From contig JAIBDV010000174.1 of the NCBI GenBank assembly GCA_024686055.1, positions 1-6,533 on the forward strand: a stretch of 6,533 bases of DNA, given 5' to 3'. The number at the start of each line of letters is the position of its first letter. Positions within the stretch are counted from its first letter, which is position 1. The position numbers and the translations under genes are program-made. Below are positions 1 to 5,123 of the stretch, piece after piece. This stretch comes from Neptuniibacter sp. GTDB lineage: Bacteria > Pseudomonadota > Gammaproteobacteria > Pseudomonadales > Balneatricaceae. The notes below the pieces were generated by a model, which ran no database searches, had not been told where the DNA came from, and saw nothing but the letters and a program-made list of their open reading frames with translations.

Positions 1-30
1 AAAAAGCCGAGGCCTGTCCTCGGCTTTTTT
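1..30 (+). terminator. Rho-independent terminator of an upstream gene
   Basis: Positions 1-12 and 18-29 are perfect reverse complements (12-bp stem with core GCCGAGG), separated by a 5-nt loop, and the right arm runs into a T tract. The left arm starts with an A tract, so the hairpin could also terminate leftward transcription. It probably ends the gene before ruvC, which is often yebC in gammaproteobacteria; that gene is outside the window, so this is inference. The hairpin insulates the ruvC promoter that follows it. Confidence 0.9.
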
Positions 31-34
31 GTTT

Positions 35-64
35 TTGCAGCGTGGGCTACAAGGCTGCTAGAAT
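35..64 (+). promoter_or_regulatory. Probable sigma-70 promoter of the ruvC operon (extended -10)
   Basis: An extended -10 element, TGCTAGAAT, spans 56-64, with hexamer TAGAAT at 59-64 matching TATAAT at five of six positions. A weak -35 candidate, TTGCAG (35-40), lies 18 bp upstream. Transcription would start near 70-72, between the upstream terminator and the LexA box. The TG dinucleotide of an extended -10 can compensate for a poor -35. The element was found by eye. Confidence 0.55.
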
Positions 65-74
65 CGCCCATCAA

Positions 75-94
75 TACTGTTTATATATACAGGA
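75..94. promoter_or_regulatory. LexA-binding SOS box upstream of ruvC
   Basis: The core at 77-92 is CTGTTTATATATACAG, an exact CTGT-N8-ACAG dyad with an all-AT centre. Over 20 bp (75-94) it differs from the E. coli-type consensus at only two positions, by my count. It lies a few bases downstream of the predicted transcription start, where bound LexA would block initiation or escape. Its right end overlaps the ruvC Shine-Dalgarno sequence AGGAG (91-95). In E. coli the LexA-controlled promoter serves ruvAB and ruvC is separate; here the site would control ruvC and the genes behind it. Confidence 0.85.
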
Positions 95-107
95 GCTGCC
101 CAGATAG

Positions 108-632
108 ATGCTGATTTTAGGAATCGACCCGGGTTCACGGATTACCGGATTCGGGATTATTAACAGTGTGGGTGGTCGCAACGAGTATGTGACCAGCGGT
201 TGTATACGGATAAAGGGTGATGCGTTGCCTGAGCGGTTGAAGCAGGTGTACGCCGGGGTTGACGAGATTATAGAACGTTACTGTCCGCAAGAGATGGCGA
301 TCGAGCAGGTTTTTATGGCTAAAAATGCTGACTCGGCGTTGAAGCTGGGCCAGGCGCGCGGTGTGGCTGTTGTTGTAGGAGCCAATCATGACCTGCCTGT
401 ACATGAGTATGCGGCCCGTAAAGTGAAGCAGGCGGTGGTTGGCAACGGTGGTGCGGATAAAAGCCAGGTGCAGCATATGGTGATGAATATCCTCAAACTG
501 CCTGGTTTACCTCAGGCTGATGCGGCCGATGCGCTGGCAATTGCGCTCTGTCATGCCCATACCCGAGTCGGACTGATAAAAGTGGCGGGTGCGCGTAAAA
601 CCCGTACCAGTAGTGGGCGTTGGCGGCTGTAA
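108..632 (+). CDS. ruvC: Crossover junction endodeoxyribonuclease RuvC (Holliday junction resolvase)
   Basis: RuvC is a dimeric, metal-dependent nuclease that makes paired nicks across Holliday junctions, acting in the cytoplasm with RuvAB in recombinational repair. The 174-aa product is close to the E. coli length (173). It starts with the LGIDPGS strand of the RNase H-like fold. All four catalytic acids sit at the E. coli positions: D7, E66 (in AIEQVF), D138 and D141 (in QADAADALA). F69, the residue that wedges into the junction in E. coli RuvC, is also kept. The C-terminal tail is basic (RKTRTSSGRWRL). The ATG at 108 puts D7 in register; its Shine-Dalgarno AGGAG (91-95) is 12 nt away, which is rather long. 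It is the first gene of the operon, and the next start lies 11 nt after its stop. Confidence 0.97.
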   Translation: MLILGIDPGSRITGFGIINSVGGRNEYVTSGCIRIKGDALPERLKQVYAGVDEIIERYCPQEMAIEQVFMAKNADSALKLGQARGVAVVVGANHDLPVHEYAARKVKQAVVGNGGADKSQVQHMVMNILKLPGLPQADAADALAIALCHAHTRVGLIKVAGARKTRTSSGRWRL

Positions 633-643
633 CGGAGAGCGTA

Positions 644-1315
644 ATGATTTACAGCGAGTTTATTCATATCGCCGAACTGGTAGGCACGGCAGTGTTTTCC
701 ATTACGGGTGCGCTAGCCGCCCAGGGTAAGCGTCTGGATATCCTGGGGGTGGTGGTTGTCGGCATTGTTACCGCGCTGGGTGGCGGTACGTTGCGTGATA
801 TCGTGATGGATGCCCATCCCATTGGCTGGGTGCGTGATACAAGCTATCTGTGGACGGCGATTTTATCGGCTATTAGCGCATTTATTCTGTGTCGTTACTG
901 GCGCTATCCGCGACGGATTCTGCTGGTGCTGGATGGCATGGGGCTGGCGTTGTTTGCCATTATGGGCGCGCAGAAGGCGATGTTTTATAACATGCCGCCC
1001 GTTATTGTGGTGATGATGGGGGTAATGACGGGTTGTGCCGGCGGCATGATCCGCGACATTATCACCCGCCAGGTGCCGCTGATGCTGCAACGTGATGGCG
1101 AATTGTATGTGACCTGTGCGTTGCTGGGCTCGCTGCTCTATGTCAGCCTGCACGGCTATGTCGACCCGCGTAATCTGGCGCTGGGAACCATGCTGTTTAT
1201 TTTTATTCTGCGTATGGCGGCTATTTTTGGCAACCTGCGCCTGCCCGAATTTGTGGTGGCGGGCCATCGTCTGGAGCCGCATCCGAAAAAAGATCAGGAG
1301 AATGACCCGTCGTGA
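644..1315 (+). CDS. TRIC/UPF0126 family seven-helix membrane protein (YadS/YicG-like)
   Basis: This is an inner-membrane protein of the UPF0126 family, the prokaryotic relatives of trimeric intracellular cation (TRIC) channels. In this family two three-helix repeats of opposite topology are followed by a seventh helix. Both repeats are visible. The first (about residues 5-85) has FSITGALAA and GGGTLRD (46-52). The second (about 93-175) has LDGMGLALFAIMGAQKA and GGMIRDII (133-140). A last hydrophobic segment lies at about 178-195, and the C-terminus is polar and cytoplasm-like. I chose the ATG at 644 (223 aa) because GGAG at 634-637 sits 6 nt upstream; an in-frame TTG at 620 would add eight residues and overlap ruvC. 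The stop overlaps the ruvA GTG, so the two are translationally coupled. The ion or substrate carried cannot be told from sequence. Its presence in a ruv operon is unusual. Confidence 0.9.
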   Translation: MIYSEFIHIAELVGTAVFSITGALAAQGKRLDILGVVVVGIVTALGGGTLRDIVMDAHPIGWVRDTSYLWTAILSAISAFILCRYWRYPRRILLVLDGMGLALFAIMGAQKAMFYNMPPVIVVMMGVMTGCAGGMIRDIITRQVPLMLQRDGELYVTCALLGSLLYVSLHGYVDPRNLALGTMLFIFILRMAAIFGNLRLPEFVVAGHRLEPHPKKDQENDPS

Positions 1316-1941
1316 TAGGACGTTTAACCGGTGAGTTGCTGGAAAAACAGCCGCCTCAATTGCTGCTGGATGTGAACGGAGTCGGCTATGAAGTCGAAGC
1401 CTCAATGAATACGTTTTATAAATTGCCGCAAACCGGTGCCCGGTTGTCATTGCACATACACTTTGTGGTGCGTGAGGATGCACAGCTGCTGTACGGCTTT
1501 ATTGACCGTGATGAGCGGACGCTGTTTCGCGCGTTGATCAAGGTGAACGGGGTCGGACCAAAAATGGCGCTGTCCATTCTGTCAGGTATTCATCCAGATG
1601 CTTTTATTCGCTCGGTACACGATGGCGATACTACGGCGTTGGTGAAAGTGCCGGGCGTTGGCAAAAAGACCGCTGAGCGGTTGATTGTCGAGATGAAAGA
1701 TAAAGTCAAAGATATCATGTTGTCTGACCCTGCTGAGTTTGTACTGGACGGTGGCATGCCGCTGGAAATGGAACAGGCAGTCAATGAGCAGGCGGTAGCT
1801 GAGGCTGAAAGTGCATTGCTGGCATTGGGCTATAAGCCCGTGCAGGCTACCAAGGCGGTGGCGGCAGCCGAAAAATCGCTGGCTACCGGCGCGCCAAGTG
1901 AGGAGTTGATCCGCCATGCGCTCAAGTCGATGGTCGGGTAA
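1312..1941 (+). CDS. ruvA: Holliday junction branch migration protein RuvA
   Basis: RuvA forms tetramers that hold a Holliday junction in a square-planar form and load two RuvB rings. The product has 209 aa (E. coli 203). Domain I is the N-terminal OB fold (1-62), with the VREDAQLLYGF segment carrying E55 and D56, the acidic pin at the junction centre. Domain II has two helix-hairpin-helix DNA-binding motifs, NGVGPKMA (79-86) and VPGVGKKTA (113-121). After a variable linker (about 138-160) comes domain III (161-209, with ALLALGYKP), which contacts RuvB. Translation starts at a GTG (1312) inside the GTGA overlap with the preceding TRIC-like gene; AGGAG at 1296-1300 is 11 nt upstream. Its expression therefore probably depends on translation of that gene. 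The gap to ruvB is 42 nt. Confidence 0.97.
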   Translation: MIGRLTGELLEKQPPQLLLDVNGVGYEVEASMNTFYKLPQTGARLSLHIHFVVREDAQLLYGFIDRDERTLFRALIKVNGVGPKMALSILSGIHPDAFIRSVHDGDTTALVKVPGVGKKTAERLIVEMKDKVKDIMLSDPAEFVLDGGMPLEMEQAVNEQAVAEAESALLALGYKPVQATKAVAAAEKSLATGAPSEELIRHALKSMVG

Positions 1942-1983
1942 GCTGCTTTCTTTTTACGCTCAGGGTTCAGGTAACGTTATCAG

Positions 1984-2994
1984 ATGATCGAAACAGATCG
2001 CTTTATCGCGCCGGTGCGCTCGCCGGTGGAAGAGGTACAGGATCGAGCAATCCGCCCTAAAACACTGGTGGATTATGTAGGCCAGCCAACCGTGCGCGAG
2101 CAAATGGAAATTTTTATCCATGCTGCCAGGGCGCGCAGTGAAGCGCTGGATCATACCCTGATTTTTGGCCCACCGGGGCTGGGTAAAACCACGCTGGCGA
2201 ACATCATCGCCAATGAGATGGGCTCTGAAATAAAGACCACCTCCGGGCCGGTGCTGGAGAAAGCCGGTGATCTGGCAGCGCTGCTGACCAACCTCGAAGA
2301 GGGGGATGTGCTGTTTATCGATGAAATTCATCGCCTGAGTCCTAATGTTGAAGAGGTACTCTATCCAGCGATGGAGGATTACCAGCTGGATATTATGATT
2401 GGCGAGGGGCCTGCGGCTCGGTCGATTAAAATTGACCTGCCACCATTCACCCTGGTCGGGGCAACAACGCGAGCCGGTCTGCTGACCTCGCCACTGCGTG
2501 ACCGTTTCGGTATTGTGCAGCGGCTTGAATTTTATAACGTGACCGATTTGGCCAGTATTGTGGCTCGCTCTGCACAGCTGTCAGGTACGCGTATCGCTGC
2601 GGAAGGGGCGGTTGAGGTGGCCAAGCGTTCTCGCGGCACCCCGCGTATTGCCAACCGCCTGTTGCGCCGGGCACGGGATTACGCTGAGGTTAAAGGTGAT
2701 GGCGAAATCACCCTCGAAATTGCGGACCTGGCGTTAAATATGCTCAATGTTGACGAACGTGGCTTCGACCATATGGACCGCCGGATGTTGCTGGCTATGA
2801 TTGAAAAATTTGGCGGTGGCCCGGTCGGCGTTGATAGCCTGGCGGCGGCGATCAGTGAAGAGCGCGATACCATTGAAGATGTGCTGGAGCCCTACCTGAT
2901 TCAGCAGGGCTACCTGATGCGTACGCCTCGCGGTCGTGTAGTAACTGATCACGCCTACCTGCACTTTGGAATAGAGCTGCCTGATAAGGCATAA
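1984..2994 (+). CDS. ruvB: Holliday junction branch migration ATPase RuvB
   Basis: RuvB is the hexameric AAA+ motor that pumps DNA through the RuvA-held junction using ATP. The 336-aa length equals that of E. coli RuvB. Visible motifs are Walker A GPPGLGKT (62-69), Walker B FIDEIH (111-116, acids D113 and E114), sensor 1 in VGATTRAG (158-165), the arginine finger R174 in LRDRFG, and sensor 2 in GTPRIANR (218-225). The C-terminal winged helix (about 262-330) contains LEPYLIQQGYLMRTPRGR, the DNA-contacting wing. The ATG at 1984 gives MIETDRF, which matches the family start. The ribosome binding site is weak (AGG at 1969-1971, 12 nt away), so coupling with ruvA or a lower expression level is possible. 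No terminator follows, so readthrough into the zinc-finger gene is expected. Confidence 0.98.
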   Translation: MIETDRFIAPVRSPVEEVQDRAIRPKTLVDYVGQPTVREQMEIFIHAARARSEALDHTLIFGPPGLGKTTLANIIANEMGSEIKTTSGPVLEKAGDLAALLTNLEEGDVLFIDEIHRLSPNVEEVLYPAMEDYQLDIMIGEGPAARSIKIDLPPFTLVGATTRAGLLTSPLRDRFGIVQRLEFYNVTDLASIVARSAQLSGTRIAAEGAVEVAKRSRGTPRIANRLLRRARDYAEVKGDGEITLEIADLALNMLNVDERGFDHMDRRMLLAMIEKFGGGPVGVDSLAAAISEERDTIEDVLEPYLIQQGYLMRTPRGRVVTDHAYLHFGIELPDKA

Positions 2995-3026
2995 CCCTGG
3001 TATATTTGGGGTGAATCAGAACATCC

Positions 3027-3043
3027 TGACCGGGGTCAAGACC
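3027..3043. repeat. Nested short dyads between ruvB and the zinc-finger gene
   Basis: TGACC-GG-GGTCA (3027-3038) is a perfect 5+5 inverted repeat, and its right arm also pairs with the next bases as GGTC-AA-GACC (3034-3043), giving three alternating half-sites. The 2-nt loops make a tight RNA hairpin unlikely, so if it is functional a protein-binding DNA site is more plausible. No T tract follows, so it is not a terminator. No known operator is recognised, and chance is a fair explanation. Confidence 0.3.
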
Positions 3044-3065
3044 TACTTTGGGTGGTTGTCATAAG

Positions 3066-3094
3066 ATCCTCTCTGAAAACATGATTCAGAGGAT
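3066..3094 (+). promoter_or_regulatory. Hairpin that would mask the ribosome binding site of the zinc-finger gene
   Basis: ATCCTCT (3066-3072) is the exact reverse complement of AGAGGAT (3088-3094). Inside it GAA (3075-3077) pairs with TTC (3085-3087), leaving a 2-nt bulge and the 7-nt loop AACATGA. The 10-bp stem contains the whole Shine-Dalgarno AGAGGA (3088-3093) of the gene starting at 3102. The fold would lower translation unless it is melted or displaced. The pairing is seen directly; any regulatory role is inferred. Confidence 0.5.
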
Positions 3095-3101
3095 GTATGC
3101 C

Positions 3102-3446
3102 ATGTCGGAAGCGCTTACTCATACGCAACTGCTGGCATTTGAGCGGCAGATTACTGAGCTGTTGGTACAGCTGCAGCAGGAAGAGCGGGAGCTGCTGGCC
3201 GGTGTGATACAGATGCAACCGGTATTCTGTGAAGTAGGAGAGGTCAAGGACGGACTGGCAGGTAATCTGGCGATGCAGATGTCAGCGTGCCGTGCAGCAT
3301 TAGCACGAATTTCAGCAGGGGAATATGGTTATTGTGATACCTGTGGAGAGGTGATTGAATTGAATCACCTGATGGCGGATCCGGCAATCTGTAGCTGTGT
3401 TCGTTGTCGAAGAGCAGATAGTCGAGTGCTGGCCGCGGTAATGTAA
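3102..3446 (+). CDS. DksA/TraR-family C4 zinc-finger protein
   Basis: This is a small cytoplasmic protein of the DksA/TraR family, members of which bind in the RNA polymerase secondary channel and alter initiation, often with ppGpp. The C-terminal zinc finger is typical: SAGEYGYCDTCGE followed by CSCVRC, with ligands C78, C81, C99 and C102. The N-terminal half (about 5-40) is rich in Q, E and L and looks helical. The 114 aa are fewer than the 151 of E. coli DksA, and I do not see the acidic DxxDxA tip motif of true DksA, so a different polymerase effect, or none, is possible. I chose the ATG at 3102 because AGAGGA (3088-3093) lies 8 nt upstream; in-frame ATGs at 3093 and 3081 and a TTG at 3048 have poorer sites. 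It is the last gene before the terminator, so it probably shares the ruv transcript. Confidence 0.85.
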   Translation: MSEALTHTQLLAFERQITELLVQLQQEERELLAGVIQMQPVFCEVGEVKDGLAGNLAMQMSACRAALARISAGEYGYCDTCGEVIELNHLMADPAICSCVRCRRADSRVLAAVM

Positions 3447-3468
3447 GCCGGCGTTCGGCATTCCCTTT

Positions 3469-3493
3469 AAGACCGGCCAAGTGCCGGTTTTTT
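3469..3493 (+). terminator. Rho-independent terminator ending the ruv operon
   Basis: ACCGGC (3472-3477) pairs with GCCGGT (3483-3488) across a 5-nt loop. The stem extends outward by AAG/TTT pairs (3469-3471 with 3489-3491, including one G-U), and the right arm leads into six Ts (3488-3493). It lies 22 nt after the zinc-finger gene stop and before ybgC, so it separates the repair operon from the Tol operon. Confidence 0.85.
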
Positions 3494-3497
3494 CTTG

Positions 3498-3503
3498 TAT
3501 AAA
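3498..3503 (+). promoter_or_regulatory. Possible -10 element for the ybgC-tol operon
   Basis: TATAAA (3498-3503) lies just after the terminator T tract, which is where a promoter for the separate ybgC-tol operon is needed. No convincing -35 hexamer is seen 16-18 bp upstream, where the terminator hairpin lies. If used, transcription would start near 3510, favouring one of the later ybgC starts. This is a weak call. Confidence 0.25.
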
Positions 3504-3556
3504 TCAGGATGGCTGTTATTGTGAAGCTCGTCGCAAAGTGCCGGAGCACGGGCTGT

Positions 3557-3997
3557 ATGGGTTTCACACACAGGGTCAGATGCTATATCGAAGACACTGA
3601 TATGGGAGGGATTGTCTATTACGTCAATTACCTCAAGTTTTTCGAACGCGGCCGAACCGAATTACTGCGCTCACTTGGCTTCGAACAGCGTCACTTGCAA
3701 GCCTCCGGTTTTCTGTTTGTGGTACACAGCCTTGAATGCCAGTACACGAAGCCAGCGCAGCTGGATGACGAGCTTGATATTCAGGTAACGATCACCACAT
3801 TGTCGCGAACCAGCCTTACCTTTGAGCAACGGGCTATTCGTTGTGCTGATGGCGAACTGTTATGTTCAGCTAAGGTGCGGGTCGCTTGTGTAGATTATGG
3901 CGATAAACGTCCCTGTCGGATTCCATCCGATATTCATACCGCATTTAATAATTTCATCAATAACCCGGTCGGCATCGCTGATGTCGAGTGTGTATAG
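3557..3997 (+). CDS. ybgC: Acyl-CoA thioesterase YbgC (Tol-Pal associated, hot-dog fold)
   Basis: YbgC is a cytoplasmic 4-hydroxybenzoyl-CoA thioesterase-type enzyme that hydrolyses acyl-CoA. It is almost always encoded ahead of tolQ and is thought to link phospholipid metabolism with the Tol-Pal complex. The hot-dog signature is near the N-terminus: EDTDMGGIVYYVNYLKFFERGRTE, with catalytic aspartate D15 from the chosen start. Later family segments are PAQLDDELDIQ and a VRVACVDY strand. I prefer the ATG at 3557 (146 aa), which has GGAG (3543-3546) 10 nt upstream and starts close to where E. coli YbgC (134 aa) aligns. The alternatives are GTG 3521 and ATG 3509. The ATG at 3509 would add 16 non-conserved residues and has an AGG directly against it. 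The tolQ ribosome binding site overlaps the ybgC stop. Confidence 0.92.
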   Translation: MGFTHRVRCYIEDTDMGGIVYYVNYLKFFERGRTELLRSLGFEQRHLQASGFLFVVHSLECQYTKPAQLDDELDIQVTITTLSRTSLTFEQRAIRCADGELLCSAKVRVACVDYGDKRPCRIPSDIHTAFNNFINNPVGIADVECV

Positions 3998-4006
3998 GAG
4001 ACTGTT

Positions 4007-4687
4007 GTGGTCGAAAAAATGTCGATCTGGAGTCTGGTAGTCAATGCCAGTGTTGTGGTGCAGATTGTGATGCTGATTCTGTTAGCTGCATCCGTCACTT
4101 CGTGGGTGATGATTTTTCAACGCCAGGCAGTTTTGCGCAAAGCACGTCGTGCCCTTGCTGACTTCGAAGAGCTGTTCTGGTCAGGGGTTGATCTGGGGCA
4201 GCTGTTCCGTGATGTCAGTCAGTCACCTAATTCCGAGTCAGGTGCAGAGAATATTTTCCGCGCCGGTATTAAAGAATTTACCCGCCTTAATCAACAGCCA
4301 GGTGTTGATCCGGATGCAGTCATGGATGGGGTGCAGCGTAGTATGCGCGTTGCACTGGCCCGTGAAGAAGAGAAGCTTGAACAGCACCTGCCATTTCTGG
4401 CGACTGTTGGCTCTACCAGCCCGTATATCGGCCTGTTCGGTACGGTCTGGGGAATTATGAACTCATTTCGTGGCCTGGCGAATGTCCACCAGGCAACGCT
4501 TGCTTCCGTTGCGCCAGGGATTTCTGAGGCATTGGTAGCGACGGCCATCGGCCTGTTCGCAGCCATCCCAGCGGTGATTGCTTACAATCGCTACTCTGCC
4601 CGGACCGAATGGATGATGTCGAACTATGAAACATTCGCCGATGAATTTTCCTCTATTCTGCACCGTCGTGTGCATGCGGCGGGCTGA
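4007..4687 (+). CDS. tolQ: Tol-Pal system motor protein TolQ
   Basis: TolQ is the inner-membrane stator subunit that, with TolR, uses the proton gradient to energise TolA for outer-membrane constriction and integrity during division. It belongs to the MotA/TolQ/ExbB family. The 226-aa product (E. coli 230) has three membrane segments, at about 9-36, 127-152 and 166-193, with a large cytoplasmic loop between the first two. Diagnostic stretches are SPYIGLFGTVWGIM (138-151) and APGISEALVATAIGLFAAIP (169-188), with the conserved pore threonines at T146 and T179. Translation starts at GTG 4007, 6 nt after TAGGAG (3995-4000), which overlaps the ybgC stop. The in-frame ATG at 4019 is too far from this site. 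The tolR start follows the stop after 3 nt. Confidence 0.97.
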   Translation: MVEKMSIWSLVVNASVVVQIVMLILLAASVTSWVMIFQRQAVLRKARRALADFEELFWSGVDLGQLFRDVSQSPNSESGAENIFRAGIKEFTRLNQQPGVDPDAVMDGVQRSMRVALAREEEKLEQHLPFLATVGSTSPYIGLFGTVWGIMNSFRGLANVHQATLASVAPGISEALVATAIGLFAAIPAVIAYNRYSARTEWMMSNYETFADEFSSILHRRVHAAG

Positions 4688-4690
4688 ACA

Positions 4691-5116
4691 GTGGCACAAA
4701 TGATCAGACGTAAGCGTAAAGAGCGCAAGCTCAACGCAGAGATCAACGTGGTGCCGTATATTGATGTGATGATGGTGCTGCTGGTTATTTTTATGGTAAC
4801 CGCGCCCATGCTTACTCAGGGCGTCAATGTGGATCTGCCGCAGGCGGCAGCTGAGCCCGTTGATAGTAAAGATGAAGAGCCGGTGATCATCACTGTCGAT
4901 AAAGAAGGTCAGTACTATATCGATATTGGTGGTGATGCCCGTACAGCAATTGCGGGTGGCGAGGTCGCTGAGCGTGTACGTAAAGTACTCGCCAGTAACC
5001 CACGTAAGATGTTGTTGGTGCGGGGGGATAAGGGTGTTGACTATAACAGTGTGGTGCAGCTGATGGTTGTGCTGCAGGGGGCCGGCGCACCGAGCGTTGG
5101 TCTGGTAACGGAATAG
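4691..5116 (+). CDS. tolR: Tol-Pal system protein TolR
   Basis: TolR is the ExbD-family partner of TolQ: one transmembrane helix plus a periplasmic domain that senses or binds the cell wall. The 141 aa match E. coli TolR (142). A basic cytoplasmic N-terminus (RRKRKERK) leads into EINVVPYIDVMMVLLVIFMV; D25 in PYID is the proton-carrying aspartate (D23 in E. coli). The membrane segment spans about 20-42, followed by QGVNVDLPQA and a C-terminal domain (about 62-141) ending in GAPSVGLVTE. The GTG at 4691 is 3 nt after the tolQ stop without a clear Shine-Dalgarno, which suggests translation by ribosomes finishing tolQ. ATG 4700 is an alternative three codons later. Confidence 0.96.
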   Translation: MAQMIRRKRKERKLNAEINVVPYIDVMMVLLVIFMVTAPMLTQGVNVDLPQAAAEPVDSKDEEPVIITVDKEGQYYIDIGGDARTAIAGGEVAERVRKVLASNPRKMLLVRGDKGVDYNSVVQLMVVLQGAGAPSVGLVTE

Positions 5117-5123
5117 GGCGATT

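Noticed and set aside
620..643. TTG at 620 as the start of the TRIC-like gene
   Set aside because: It would overlap ruvC and adds eight residues outside the family fold, whereas ATG 644 has a well-spaced GGAG.
863..1483. Minus-strand open frame across the TRIC-like gene and ruvA (206 codons)
   Set aside because: It covers two well-supported plus-strand genes, is His/Gln/Arg-rich with no family resemblance, and has no plausible separate promoter or ribosome binding site.
3056..3085. Possible promoter TTGTCA / CATGAT with 18-bp spacing before the DksA-like gene
   Set aside because: The -10 matches only four of six positions, and transcription would start around 3092, removing most of the Shine-Dalgarno used for the 3102 start.
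3073..3089. CTGAA-N7-TTCAG dyad considered as a second LexA box
   Set aside because: It does not fit CTGT-N8-ACAG in arms or spacing, and it is part of the RNA hairpin described for this position.
3447..3460. Small GCCG-GCGTT-CGGC hairpin just after the zinc-finger gene
   Set aside because: It has only four base pairs and no T tract; the real terminator is the longer hairpin immediately downstream.
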